Source: Arthrobacter sp. OAP107 (GTDB lineage Bacteria > Actinomycetota > Actinomycetes > Actinomycetales > Micrococcaceae). From it: a DNA stretch of 64,000 nt. The first letter of the stretch is position 1, and every line of letters begins with the position of its first letter. The notes beneath the pieces are model-generated. The model had not been told where the DNA came from, did no database searches, and saw only the letters and a list, made by a program, of their open reading frames with translations. Below, piece after piece: positions 34,468 to 43,171 of this stretch. The DNA lies in NCBI RefSeq assembly GCF_040546765.1, contig NZ_JBEPOK010000001.1:4526001-4590000 (forward strand), read 5' to 3'. Made by a program: the position numbers and the translations under genes.

Positions 34468-35097
34468 GTGTCACGCATGCCTGGTCTCAGCGGCGCAGAA
34501 CGGACCACCACTGTGGTCATCGGCACCGGACTTCCCGGTTTAGCCATAGCCACGGAACTCCGACGCCGGGGCGTTGATTCAATCATCGTCAGCCGGCTGG
34601 AATCCCCCGGCGGTCAGTCCCCGAAAGCCGCCCACCAGCGGTGCGACGACGCCGAGGCAGCGTCCATCCAGGAGCGGAACGAAATTCTGCGGCACCTGCG
34701 CAACTACGCCTCAAGCCACCAGCTGGACATCCGCAGCGACACGTCCGCCGTGCTGCTCGACAAGATGGGGCCGGGGGCAGAGGCCTCACTGCACCGCTGG
34801 GCCGTGCACACCCCTGACGGCGTGCTGCTGGCCGACCACATTGTGCTCACACGCTGCGCCCACAGCCAGCTGCGGCGCATGCTCACGGACCTCGGCATCT
34901 CCATCGGCACCAACCTCGTTGCGGCCATGCGCGCCATCGGCATTTACCTGGTAGGCGTGGGTGAGCTCATCACGCCGACGCCGAAGGAAGTGCTGCGACA
35001 GGCCAAGGTGGTGGGCCAGGCAATCTCAGCGAAGGTCTACCCGGACAGCGTGCCGTCGGTCCTGACCGGAAGCTTCCCGGCACTGCCCGCCATCTGA
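34468..35097 (+). CDS. Short Rossmann-fold (FAD/NAD-binding) protein
   Basis: A 209-residue protein. Its start has a dinucleotide-binding motif, VVIGTGLPGLAIATELRRRG (about 15-34), as in flavoprotein oxidoreductases. The middle has ILRHLRNYASSHQLDIRSDT and HIVLTRCAHSQLRRML, and the end FPALPAI. It is far shorter than full flavin monooxygenases and lacks the later FAD motifs, so it may be a reduced family member or a truncated oxidoreductase. The GTG at 34468 is preceded by AGGAGG at ideal spacing. Confidence 0.7.
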   Translation: MSRMPGLSGAERTTTVVIGTGLPGLAIATELRRRGVDSIIVSRLESPGGQSPKAAHQRCDDAEAASIQERNEILRHLRNYASSHQLDIRSDTSAVLLDKMGPGAEASLHRWAVHTPDGVLLADHIVLTRCAHSQLRRMLTDLGISIGTNLVAAMRAIGIYLVGVGELITPTPKEVLRQAKVVGQAISAKVYPDSVPSVLTGSFPALPAI

Positions 35098-35180
35098 GGC
35101 TGATCCTTCGATAAGCAGCCCGGCCGCGGTTATCGCCGTCGGGCTCTTGTGCCCTCTGCCGGCGGGTCCCCGGTGCCGCC

Positions 35181-35260
35181 GTGGGGCACTTTGCCGGCGA
35201 TTCGGCCCCCATTCCGCCCAGACACGGCGTGTCACGGGTCAATGTGCCCCAGTTTGGCAG
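35181..35260 (+). repeat. Dispersed intergenic palindrome, copy 2
   Basis: The arms are GGGGCACTTTG (35183-35193) and CAATGTGCCCC (35240-35250), 68 bases end to end. Inside is ACGGCGTGTCACGGG and outside AGTTTGGC, both shared with the other copies. It lies between the convergent Rossmann-protein and CopC-like genes. Confidence 0.8.
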
Positions 35261-35287
35261 GCGAACGGTGGATTAGGCGGCCCCCGG

Positions 35288-35917
35288 CTAGCCCTGACGC
35301 CCGCCCGGGCCCTCTCCGGCACCTCCGTCAGAGCCGGCACCGGCAGGCTCGTCGGCGATGCTGAGCCGCCGGCGGGCCAGCACACCGAGGGTGACCAGCA
35401 GGCCGAGAGCCACGACGGCGAACACCACGATGCTCCACGGGAAGGGCTCCGAGGAATCCGGGACTGTCCCCGTGGCCTGCGTGGCGCCAGGCTGCGGCGT
35501 GCCGACGGTCTGGACCGGTGCCGACGCTGCCCCCGCCGCAGCGGCCGTGGCGGTAAAGGCAAACGTGCCCTCGATCGGATGGGAGTCCGAGCTCACCACG
35601 CGCCACACCACCGTGTACTTCCCGGCCGGCGCACCTTCCCGCAGCTTCTGCGAGGCGACGTTGTCCACGATCTCCACCTTGCCGTCGGTCCAGTCTGTTC
35701 CGGCGGCATCAGTCACCTTGACCTCGGAGCCGAGCCCCAGCGGGGTGTTGTTGAACGTGATCGAGACCTTGGTCGGAGCGGTGGCTACCGTGGCGCCATC
35801 GGCCGGGCTGCTGGACTCGGCTACATCATGCGCCGAAGCGGGGCCGGCAGTGAGGAGCAGGGCTACAAGTGCGAGCGCGCCAAGGACGGCGGACAACAGC
35901 TGGCGGGGAAAACGCAT
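35288..35917 (-). CDS. CopC-domain copper-binding protein, membrane-anchored
   Basis: A 209-residue exported protein. The signal peptide is cut at ASA-HD, which makes H30 the mature N-terminus, a Cu(II) ligand in CopC proteins; the second ligand pair is SSDSHPIEG. The beta-sandwich runs from about 30 to 125 (SSPADGATVATAPTKVSITF, KYTVVWRVVSSDSHP). A linker and one membrane helix (about 160-182) anchor it, with a Gly-rich cytoplasmic tail. Likely role: copper binding outside the membrane. No copD-like gene is adjacent. Confidence 0.88.
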   Translation of the reverse strand: MRFPRQLLSAVLGALALVALLLTAGPASAHDVAESSSPADGATVATAPTKVSITFNNTPLGLGSEVKVTDAAGTDWTDGKVEIVDNVASQKLREGAPAGKYTVVWRVVSSDSHPIEGTFAFTATAAAAGAASAPVQTVGTPQPGATQATGTVPDSSEPFPWSIVVFAVVALGLLVTLGVLARRRLSIADEPAGAGSDGGAGEGPGGRQG

Positions 35918-36028
35918 GGGCAGACGACTCCTTGTGTTGACTTCCTTACAGACTAGGCGAATTTGCTGGGAGGGCTCCCGGCAACCTACTAGGATTCAAG
36001 TAATCCCCACACTCTCACCGGAGGACTA

Positions 36029-37468
36029 ATGCTCAAGCAGGGCTCTGCACTGGACCGGTACTTCAAAATTTCCGAACGGGGGTCCAACCTCTCCCGCGAG
36101 ATCCGCGGCGGTTTCGCCACCTTCTTTGCCATGAGCTACATCGTGGTGCTGAACCCCCTGATCCTGTCAGGCGCGGACTCCTCCGGCGCCACACTCGGTT
36201 TCCAGGCGGTTGCTGCCGTCACCGCCTTCGTTGCAGGCATCCTGACCATCCTCATGGGCGCGTGGGCCAAGCACCCGTTCGCCATGGCCACCGGCCTGGG
36301 CGTCAACGCGTTCGTGGCCGTGACCGTGGCCACCAACCCCGGACTGACGTGGCCGGACATGATGGGACTGGTGGTCCTTTCCGGTGTCACCATGATGATC
36401 CTGGTCCTGACCGGATTCCGGACCGCCGTGTTCCGGGCCGTTCCCGACGGACTCAAGACAGCCATCGTGGTGGGCATCGGTCTGTTCATCGCCCTCATCG
36501 GGCTGGTCAACGCCGGCTTCGTCAGGCGCATTCCGGATGCTGCCGGAACCACCGTGCCGGTGGGCCTCGGCTTCGACGGCAAGCTCCTGGGCTGGCCCAC
36601 GCTGGTGTTCGTCTTCGGCCTGATCCTGACCATCGCGCTGCTGGTGCGCAACGTCAAGGGCGCCATCCTGATCGGCATCGTCGCCTCCACCGTCCTCGCG
36701 GTCATCCTCGAGGTCACCTTGCACATCGGCCCCAGCTTCGACGGCAAGAACGTAAACCCGCAGGGCTGGTCCCTGGTGGCTCCCAAATTCACCGAATGGT
36801 CGGCCCCTGACCTCTCCCTGATCGGCAAGGCCAACCCGGTCGGCGCCTTCAGCCATCTGGGCATCGTGGCCGCGGCCCTGCTCGCTTTCGTGATCCTGCT
36901 CAGCATCTTCTTCGATGCGATGGGCACCATGGTGGGCCTGGCCAATGAGGCCGGCACCGTGGACAAGGACGGCAACATCCCGAACGTTGACCGTGTGCTG
37001 CAGGTGGATGCCCTGGGCGCCATCGTGGGTGGCGGCGCCTCCGTGTCCTCCAACCAGATCTTTGTCGAATCCGGCGCGGGCATCGGCGAGGGTGCACGGA
37101 CCGGCCTGGCTTCGATCGTGACCGGCCTGCTGTTCCTGGTGGCCATGTTCTTCACGCCGCTGATCAACCTCGTGCCGTTCGAGGCGGTGGCCCCCGCCCT
37201 GGTGGTGGTCGGCTTCATGATGGTGGCCCAGATCGGGAAGATCCATTGGCAGGACTGGGGCATCGCGCTGCCCGCCTTCCTGACCTTCACGCTGATGCCG
37301 TTCACCTACTCCATCGCCAACGGCCTGGGCGCCGGGTTCATCTCCTACGTCCTCATCCGCAGTTTCCAGGGCCGCGCCCGCGAAGTGCACCCGCTGATGT
37401 GGGCCGTCGCGGCTGCCTTCGTGGTGTTCTTCGGCATCGGCCCGATCGAACAGGCGCTGGGCATGTAG
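36029..37468 (+). CDS. NCS2-family purine permease (AzgA-like)
   Basis: A 479-residue transporter with about 13 helices, of the adenine/guanine/hypoxanthine AzgA branch. Landmarks: REIRGGFATFFAMSYIVVLNP, ATGLGVNAFVA, FFDAMGTMVGLANEAG and the ESGAGIGEGARTG motif. GGAGG lies 5 bases before the ATG. It stands between the CopC-like gene and hutG; the 18-bp hut operator lies just after its stop, so it probably is not part of the hut regulon. Confidence 0.92.
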   Translation: MLKQGSALDRYFKISERGSNLSREIRGGFATFFAMSYIVVLNPLILSGADSSGATLGFQAVAAVTAFVAGILTILMGAWAKHPFAMATGLGVNAFVAVTVATNPGLTWPDMMGLVVLSGVTMMILVLTGFRTAVFRAVPDGLKTAIVVGIGLFIALIGLVNAGFVRRIPDAAGTTVPVGLGFDGKLLGWPTLVFVFGLILTIALLVRNVKGAILIGIVASTVLAVILEVTLHIGPSFDGKNVNPQGWSLVAPKFTEWSAPDLSLIGKANPVGAFSHLGIVAAALLAFVILLSIFFDAMGTMVGLANEAGTVDKDGNIPNVDRVLQVDALGAIVGGGASVSSNQIFVESGAGIGEGARTGLASIVTGLLFLVAMFFTPLINLVPFEAVAPALVVVGFMMVAQIGKIHWQDWGIALPAFLTFTLMPFTYSIANGLGAGFISYVLIRSFQGRAREVHPLMWAVAAAFVVFFGIGPIEQALGM

Positions 37469-37484
37469 CAGTCCCGGATATCGG

Positions 37485-37502
37485 TTTCCGGTATTTCAGA
37501 CA
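37485..37502. promoter_or_regulatory. Predicted IclR/hut operator before hutG
   Basis: TTTCCGGTATTTCAGACA matches TGTCCGGTATTCCAGACA, the site found before the iclR gene, at 16 of 18 positions. It lies 54 bases before the hutG start, about 9 kb from the other sites. Confidence 0.7.
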
Positions 37503-37555
37503 TCACGACGGCGGCGTGGCTGGCTTTCCCTGTGTCAGTACGGTGAGCTTGAAGC

Positions 37556-38536
37556 ATGGACTTTCCCGCGCTTTCCGTTGACGTTGAACCCCGCCCCTGG
37601 ACGGGCCGTTACGACGGCGACGGCGAAGCCCACCGCCGGTGGTGGCAGGCCGTAACGCCGGCTGCTGAGCGCACCGCCCGGCTCAGCACTCCCGGCCTGA
37701 ACGCCGCCGCACCCGCCCAGCGCCCCGCAGTGATCCTTGGCTTCGGCAGTGATGAGGGTGTGCGCCGGAACAAGGGCAGGACCGGAGCCGCGGCCGCCCC
37801 GGCTGCCATCCGCAGTGCGCTCGGCCCGCTCGCCTACCATTCGGAGCGGCCCGTCGCCGACGCGGGCGATGTGGTGGTCCACGACGGCGAACTGGAGGCG
37901 GGCCAGGCCCGCGCGGGCCTCGCCGTGGCGGCACTGCTCGACGGCGGCCGCCTCACCCTGATGCTCGGCGGCGGCCACGAAACCGCCTACGCGAGCTACC
38001 TCGGCGTGGCAGGGTCCCGGGCGGTCCGTGACGGCCAGCGGCTGGGCGTGCTCAACCTCGACGCCCACTTCGACCTCCGGGACGAGGCGGCCCCCAGTTC
38101 GGGAACGCCGTTCCTCCAGATGGCCCGCGCCGAAGCCGCCGCGGGACGCGAACTCAGGTACGCCGTCGTCGGAATTTCCGAACCCAACAACACACGGGCG
38201 CTGTTCAGCACCGCCGATGAGTTGGGAGTGAAGTACCTGCTGGATGAGGACTGCACCGCCGGCGCGGCCGAGGCTTTCGTGGCGGATTTCCTCAGCGGGA
38301 TCGACGTCCTGTACCTGACCATCGACCTGGACGTGCTGCCGGCCGCCGTGGCTCCCGGCGTCAGCGCCCCGGCCGCGTACGGTGTTCCGCTGCCGGTGAT
38401 CAGTGCCGTCTGCCGCCAGGTGGTGGCCAGCGGCAAACTCCTGCACGCGGACGTGGCCGAACTGAACCCGGCTTTCGACATCGACAACCGGACCGCCCGG
38501 GTGGCCGCGCGGCTGGTCAGCATCCTGCTGGGCTGA
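37556..38536 (+). CDS. hutG: Formimidoylglutamase
   Basis: Last step of one histidine degradation route: N-formimidoyl-L-glutamate plus water gives glutamate and formamide. The 326-residue protein is an arginase-fold Mn enzyme with GGGHETAYA, LDAHFDLRD and TIDLDVLPAAVAPGVSAPA, which carry the metal ligands. GSDEGVRRNKGRTGA at the N-terminal third is typical of HutG. It is separated from hutU-hutH but preceded by the same predicted operator. The Shine-Dalgarno sequence is weak. Confidence 0.93.
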   Translation: MDFPALSVDVEPRPWTGRYDGDGEAHRRWWQAVTPAAERTARLSTPGLNAAAPAQRPAVILGFGSDEGVRRNKGRTGAAAAPAAIRSALGPLAYHSERPVADAGDVVVHDGELEAGQARAGLAVAALLDGGRLTLMLGGGHETAYASYLGVAGSRAVRDGQRLGVLNLDAHFDLRDEAAPSSGTPFLQMARAEAAAGRELRYAVVGISEPNNTRALFSTADELGVKYLLDEDCTAGAAEAFVADFLSGIDVLYLTIDLDVLPAAVAPGVSAPAAYGVPLPVISAVCRQVVASGKLLHADVAELNPAFDIDNRTARVAARLVSILLG

Positions 38537-38579
38537 GCGTTCGTCCCGCGAAGGTATCCTGGCCTAATCCTTCAGCCGG

Positions 38580-40799
38580 CTAACCCTTCGGCTTGGGCCT
38601 GGGCTTGGGCTTCGGGGTAGGCCGGGCGGGCGCCTTGGGCTTCGCCGCAGGCTTGCTGATGATCGACGCCGGCGGCTTGGGGAAGGCGGCGGCGGGATAG
38701 AGCCGCGCCACCTGAAGCATGTAGTTCGCCCATTGCGGGCCCGCAATCATGTAGCCGTCAATCCGGTCGTAGAACTTGCCGTTGATAGTCAGGTTCCGGC
38801 CCGGGCGCTGCTGGCCCTGCAGGGCGTCCCCGAAGAACGACGCCGTGGCCAGGCCGGTGGTGTAGCCCAGCACCCAGGTGGCTCCGTTGCTGTTGTTGGT
38901 TCCCGTTTTGGCCGCCACCGGAACACTCTTCTGCACCTTGGGGTTGATGTAGATGCCGGAGCCCTTGTTGAGCATGTCCTGGAGTGCCTTGTTCACCCCG
39001 CGGACAACGTTCTTCTCCACGGTGTCGCTGCATTCCTGGGCCGCCGCCGGAAGTTTTTTGCCCGCCATGTCCGCCACGCCGGCCAAGGCCACCGGCACGC
39101 AGTACCGGCCGTCGGCGGCGAAGGTGGCGAAGGCGTTGGCCATGGTCAGCGGGGCCACCTCGGTGCCGCCGAGCAGGTTGCCCAGCTGGTGCATGTTCAC
39201 CGGGGTCCCGTCCAGCCCGCTGCGGAGCCCGACGGCGTTGACCATGTTCTGGATCCCGCAGAAGTCCAGCTGTGCGGCCTCGGCAAAGGTTGCCGTGTTG
39301 ATCGAGTTGTAGAGCCCGTAGTCGGCCGGCATCTTGCGGTAGTAGCCCTCCGAGGCGTTCTGCAGGTCGTCAGCCGCGTCGAGTCCTGCCCGGCGCTGCT
39401 TGGTGCTGTAGCCGCCGGCCACCTTGCCGCACGAGTCCCGCCATCGGAACCCCAGCGGGTATTCGCGCTTCGAGGCGTCCAGCACCGTGGACATGGTCTT
39501 GCCCTGGTGCAGCCACTCGGCGAAGGTAAAGGGCTTCATGGTGGAGCCTGGCTGGAACCCGCCGGCGCCGTTGAGGTCGTTGCCGTTCACGTCCTTGGCG
39601 TCCACGTTGAAGTTCAACTGGGTGTCGAACTTGCCGGGCTGGGGCAAGTAGACCGTGTTCTGCGCCATCGCCAGGACCCTGCCGGTGCCCGGCTGCACCG
39701 TAACCAGCGAAGCGCCCCACTTGTCCGGGTTGGCACCGGCGGTGGCGTTGACCTGCGCCTGCGCCTTCGCCTGCAGCCGGCTGTCCAGCGTGGTGGTGAT
39801 GGTCAGCCCGCCGCGGAAGAGCCGCTTTTCGCGGGCTTCGGTGTCCGCGCCGTAGGCCGGGTTGTTGAGGAACAAGTGGGTCACGTAGTCACAGAAGTAC
39901 GGGGCCATGGTGGCAGCGGCGCACCCCTGCCGCGAAGGACGCACCTTCAACCCGACGCCGGAGGCCACGGCGGCGTCATGCTGCTTCTTCGTGATCATCT
40001 TCTGCTTGAGCATCTCGCCGAGGACCTGGTTGCGGCGTTTCAGCGAGTTCTTGGGGTTGGTCACTGGATCGTAGAAGCTGGGGCTGTTAACCAGGCCCGC
40101 GAGCAGCGCCGACTGGGGCAGCGTGAGCCTGCTCGCCGGAACGCTGTAGAAATACTGGGCCGCCGCCTCAATGCCGTACGCGCTGCGGTTGAAGAACACG
40201 ATGTTGAGGTAGCCCTCAAGGATCTGGTCCTTGGTGAACTTCTTCTCCAGGGCCATCGCGAGCCGCATCTCGCGCAGCTTGTCCCCCATGGTCTTCTGCC
40301 CGCTGAGCACCACCTGGTCCTCACGGCCTTCGGAAATCAGGGACTCGTTCACGATGTTGGTGACGTACTGCTGGGTGAGGGTCGAGGCACCCTGCCGGTC
40401 GCCGCGGGTCAGGTTGCTGGTGAGCGCGCGGAGGACGCCCTGCGTGTCCACGCCGCCGTGCTCATAGAAGCGGCTGTCTTCGATGGCGACTACGGCCTTC
40501 CGGATGAACGGGGACATCTGCTTCAGGGGCACACGGACCCGGTTCTCCGAATAGAACGTGGCGATGAGCTTGCCGTCCGCCGTCAGCATGCGGGTGGTCT
40601 GCGACGGTGCAGGCACCGCGAGTTCGGTGGGAAGGCTGTTGAAGTAGGAAATCGACCTGCTGACCGAGGTTCCGGCGAGGGCGGCCCCGGGCACCAGGAA
40701 GCTGGCCACGAGGACCCCGCAGAGGCAGCTGACCAACACAAACCCCAGCAACTTTGCCAGTGCGAGAGCCAACCGGGATACCAACCTTCTGCCTGCCAT
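38580..40799 (-). CDS. Class A penicillin-binding protein (bifunctional)
   Basis: A 739-residue peptidoglycan synthase. One N-terminal membrane helix (about 10-40) is followed by the GT51 glycosyltransferase domain with catalytic E107 in AIEDSRFYEHGG and QGASTLTQQYV. The transpeptidase domain has active-site S419 in GSTMK, the SxN motif SIN (in YNSINTATF) and the KTG motif at K631 (AAKTGTNN). The C-terminal tail is Pro/Lys-rich (PTPKPKPRPKPKG). It polymerises glycan strands and cross-links them outside the membrane. Confidence 0.95.
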   Translation of the reverse strand: MAGRRLVSRLALALAKLLGFVLVSCLCGVLVASFLVPGAALAGTSVSRSISYFNSLPTELAVPAPSQTTRMLTADGKLIATFYSENRVRVPLKQMSPFIRKAVVAIEDSRFYEHGGVDTQGVLRALTSNLTRGDRQGASTLTQQYVTNIVNESLISEGREDQVVLSGQKTMGDKLREMRLAMALEKKFTKDQILEGYLNIVFFNRSAYGIEAAAQYFYSVPASRLTLPQSALLAGLVNSPSFYDPVTNPKNSLKRRNQVLGEMLKQKMITKKQHDAAVASGVGLKVRPSRQGCAAATMAPYFCDYVTHLFLNNPAYGADTEAREKRLFRGGLTITTTLDSRLQAKAQAQVNATAGANPDKWGASLVTVQPGTGRVLAMAQNTVYLPQPGKFDTQLNFNVDAKDVNGNDLNGAGGFQPGSTMKPFTFAEWLHQGKTMSTVLDASKREYPLGFRWRDSCGKVAGGYSTKQRRAGLDAADDLQNASEGYYRKMPADYGLYNSINTATFAEAAQLDFCGIQNMVNAVGLRSGLDGTPVNMHQLGNLLGGTEVAPLTMANAFATFAADGRYCVPVALAGVADMAGKKLPAAAQECSDTVEKNVVRGVNKALQDMLNKGSGIYINPKVQKSVPVAAKTGTNNSNGATWVLGYTTGLATASFFGDALQGQQRPGRNLTINGKFYDRIDGYMIAGPQWANYMLQVARLYPAAAFPKPPASIISKPAAKPKAPARPTPKPKPRPKPKG

Positions 40800-40873
40800 G
40801 ATCCAAGCTCACCACATCATCGGCCGGAAAGTGGAATACTTGCCGCCCCCTGCATGATCGGTGCTGGGCAGGG

Positions 40874-42178
40874 TCACACCGGCGTGTGCGGCGCCTTTCC
40901 CTCGTCACCGAATTTCTCGGCTGCCCTGCGTTCGCGGAGCCGGTCCAGGCGATTCATGACCGGCGCCGTGGTGGCCCCGTGCAGCACGACGGACATCGCC
41001 ACCACCAGTCCGACGATGCTCCACAGGCGCTGCGCCTGGTCCCCGAAACTGCCCTGGCCCAAGGCGTAGGCAAGGTAGTAAAGCGACCCGATGCCCCTGA
41101 TGCCGAAGAAGGAAATGGCGATCCGCTCCCGGGGACCGGTCTTGCCGCGGGCCAGTGCCAGCCAGCCGGACAGCGGGCGCACAAGGACCAGGAAGACCAG
41201 TGCCACGCCCACCTCGGCCCAGCCGACGCCAGCCAGCAGGCCCCGCGCGATCGCGCCGCCCAGAAGGACCAGGATGACCACCGTCAGGAGCCGCTCAAGC
41301 TGTTCCACGTAGGAGTGAAGGATGCGGTGGTAGCCGTGCGTGCGCTCCGCCGCCCTGATGGTCACGGCACAGACGAACACCGCAATGAACCCGTAGCCCT
41401 CGATCATCTCGGTGACGCCGTAGGCCAGGAAGGTGGCGGCCAGCGCAACGAAACCCTCGGAGTGGTTGGACAGCCGGATGCTGTCGTGCCGGGCGGAGAA
41501 AAAGAGCCGGGCCAACGCCTTGCCCGTCCCGAAGCCAAGCAGCACGCCCATGCCGATCCGCCACAGGACGTCCACGCCGAACCACTCCGGAAACCAGGCC
41601 GGCGGCGCGGTCCCCACAAGGCTCATGGCAATGGCCAGGTACACAAAGGGAAAGGCCAGCCCGTCGTTCAGTCCCGCCTCTGAGGTCAGCGCGAACCTCA
41701 CCTCGTCCTCCCGGTCGGTGCCCTCCTCCTCGTCGGCCGGCTCACCCACCTGCACCTCGGAGGCCAGGACCGGATCGGTGGGGGCCAGTGCGGCGGCCAC
41801 GAGGAGCGCGGCGGCGAGTCCCAGGCCCAGCAGCCAGAGTCCGAGGAGCGTCAGGCCCAGCATGCACAGGGGCATGGCGACGCCGAGCATCCGCCAGGTG
41901 GTGGCCCAGTTCCGCCGCCCCACGGAACGGTCCAGCGCCAGCCCGGCTCCCATCAGCGAGATGATCACACAGACCTCGGTCAGGTGCAGTGTCAACTCAT
42001 GGTGTTGTACGGGGCTCGGGTCCGGGAGGGTGGGAAGCAGCCCGAAGGCAGCCGCACCGGCACCCAGGAACACCATCGGCATAGAGATCGGGGCATTGCG
42101 CAGCGCCTTGGGCAAGATGGCGGCGACAAAGACGGCTACGCCCGCCGCGGCGAACATGATGCTGGCACCTTCAAACAC
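40874..42178 (-). CDS. Na+/H+ (cation/proton) antiporter, CPA1/NhaP type
   Basis: A membrane antiporter of about 434 residues with 12-13 helices. Landmarks include LTEVCVIISLMGAGLALDR, AALAPTDPVLASEVQ, and TSEAGLNDGLAFPFVYLAIA, where the END-like residues bind cations, followed by FFGIRGIGSLYY. A loop of acidic residues (EPADEEEGTDREDEV) is near 155. I prefer the GTG at 42178, with AGGAG 6 bases upstream, to the ATG at 42184, which abuts the AGGAG. It is downstream of no operon partner and convergent with nothing; the gene before it on the other strand is small. Confidence 0.88.
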   Translation of the reverse strand: MFEGASIMFAAAGVAVFVAAILPKALRNAPISMPMVFLGAGAAAFGLLPTLPDPSPVQHHELTLHLTEVCVIISLMGAGLALDRSVGRRNWATTWRMLGVAMPLCMLGLTLLGLWLLGLGLAAALLVAAALAPTDPVLASEVQVGEPADEEEGTDREDEVRFALTSEAGLNDGLAFPFVYLAIAMSLVGTAPPAWFPEWFGVDVLWRIGMGVLLGFGTGKALARLFFSARHDSIRLSNHSEGFVALAATFLAYGVTEMIEGYGFIAVFVCAVTIRAAERTHGYHRILHSYVEQLERLLTVVILVLLGGAIARGLLAGVGWAEVGVALVFLVLVRPLSGWLALARGKTGPRERIAISFFGIRGIGSLYYLAYALGQGSFGDQAQRLWSIVGLVVAMSVVLHGATTAPVMNRLDRLRERRAAEKFGDEGKAPHTPV

Positions 42179-42313
42179 GGTCATCTCCTGCGCCGTCGGC
42201 CTCTCAGACCTGATCAACACTAGCGCGCGAGGCCGAGGGAGCGTGGCTCAAGACCGCTTGCAAATGCGGCGAGAGGGCAGAATGGTTGATAAGACAACTA
42301 TCGTCAACATTAT

Positions 42314-42325
42314 TGTCAAATGACA
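42314..42325. promoter_or_regulatory. Short palindrome in the antiporter/small-gene divergent region
   Basis: TGTCA-AA-TGACA lies between the divergent antiporter gene and the gene at 42400. A TAGAAT box (42354-42359) downstream could be the -10 of the latter. The regulator is unknown. Confidence 0.35.
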
Positions 42326-42399
42326 GTCATCCTACCTTTGAGGCGCTTCCCGGTAGAATGGTCTACTGCCCCCCGGCAAAAACCATAGAAAGTCAGTAC

Positions 42400-42660
42400 A
42401 TGAGCACAGCAACCATGGAGCGCCCAACCGCTCCTATGAGCGCGTCCCGCTCCTCGGATGCCCGGTCCTTCGACCTGGCGTTCACCAGTGCCGACCAGGT
42501 CCACGACGGCCTGGAAACCGCGGTAGGGACGCTGATCGAGACGGCTGCCCAGGAAGGCACCTGCGGCATCAAGGTCACCCGCCTGGAGCCAGGCCGTTAC
42601 ACAGTGGCCCTCGACGAGTCTGTTCCCTTCGGTGAAACACACGAGGACATCGCAGCTTAA
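42400..42660 (+). CDS. Small conserved-looking hypothetical protein
   Basis: An 86-residue soluble protein. After a disordered Ser/Pro/Met-rich start, residues about 25-75 form a compact alpha/beta unit: FDLAFTSADQVHDGLETAVGTLIETAAQEG then IKVTRLEPGRYTVALDESVPFGET. No motif recognised. It begins at the ATG at 42400 with a weak Shine-Dalgarno sequence; a TAGAAT box is 41 bases upstream. A strong terminator follows. Confidence 0.65.
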   Translation: MSTATMERPTAPMSASRSSDARSFDLAFTSADQVHDGLETAVGTLIETAAQEGTCGIKVTRLEPGRYTVALDESVPFGETHEDIAA

Positions 42661-42666
42661 GACGCG

Positions 42667-42732
42667 AAAAAGCCCCCGATCCTGGACTCATTCTGGCCAA
42701 ACGGCCGAATGATCCAAGGTCGGGGGCTTTTT
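42667..42732. terminator. Bidirectional terminator
   Basis: A 13-bp outer stem, AAAAAGCCCCCGA (42667-42679) with TCGGGGGCTTTTT (42720-42732), encloses an inner hairpin CATTC-t-GGCC-aaac-GGCC-GAATG. The A and T runs make it work for both the 42400 gene and the convergent gene at 42770. Confidence 0.93.
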
Positions 42733-42769
42733 ATTCCGGTGCGCTGTCTATCGCACGGCTACAGCCGGA

Positions 42770-43006
42770 CTACATCCGGCGCACCTGCACGCCGTCGGAC
42801 TTCATAAAGAGTTGGGACTCATGCCCTCCGCCACAGATCAGCCACAGCACGTTTCCGCTCCGTGAGATTTCCTCCACCTCGCCTGCGGCAATAACGTGCG
42901 CATGCTTGATGATCTCGATCCGCTCACCCACATGCAGCGATCCCCAGTCGGAAACCGTGGCTGCATGTGCGATGCGCTTGGACAGAACTGCCCCGCGTGC
43001 TTTCAT
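42770..43006 (-). CDS. Small conserved-looking hypothetical protein
   Basis: A 78-residue protein with a KOW/SH3-like feel: GERIEIIKHAHVIAAGEVEEI, SGNVLWLICGGGHESQLF and a basic end VQVRRM. Strand-rich, no membrane segment. I start at the ATG at 43006, with AAGGGG about 11 bases upstream; a longer frame to 43051 is possible. Function unknown. Two 11-bp direct repeats lie in its promoter region. Confidence 0.6.
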   Translation of the reverse strand: MKARGAVLSKRIAHAATVSDWGSLHVGERIEIIKHAHVIAAGEVEEISRSGNVLWLICGGGHESQLFMKSDGVQVRRM

Positions 43007-43063
43007 TTGAACTTCTACCCCTTTGTGGATGTTCTTCTTACGCCACAGCATCTTTGATGTGAC

Positions 43064-43091
43064 TTTTACTACACCTTTAGTTCTACTACAC
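43064..43091. repeat. Direct repeats in a promoter region
   Basis: TTTTACTACAC (43064-43074) recurs as TTCTACTACAC (43081-43091), 17 bases start to start. They lie upstream of the minus-strand gene at 42770-43006 and could be a pair of activator half-sites or two overlapping -10 regions (TAGTAA/TAGTAG on that strand). Confidence 0.5.
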
Positions 43092-43128
43092 TCGCCGGTC
43101 TGTGTCCGGCGCGTTGCAGACTATTTCG

Positions 43129-43158
43129 GCACCGCCGGCAAATGCTTGCCGGCGGTGC
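43129..43158 (-). terminator. hutH terminator hairpin
   Basis: GCACCGCCGGCAA and its exact complement form a 13-bp stem with a 4-base loop (ATGC), 14 bases after the hutH stop. There is no U-tract. Confidence 0.8.
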
Positions 43159-43171
43159 ACTTTGTTCACCT

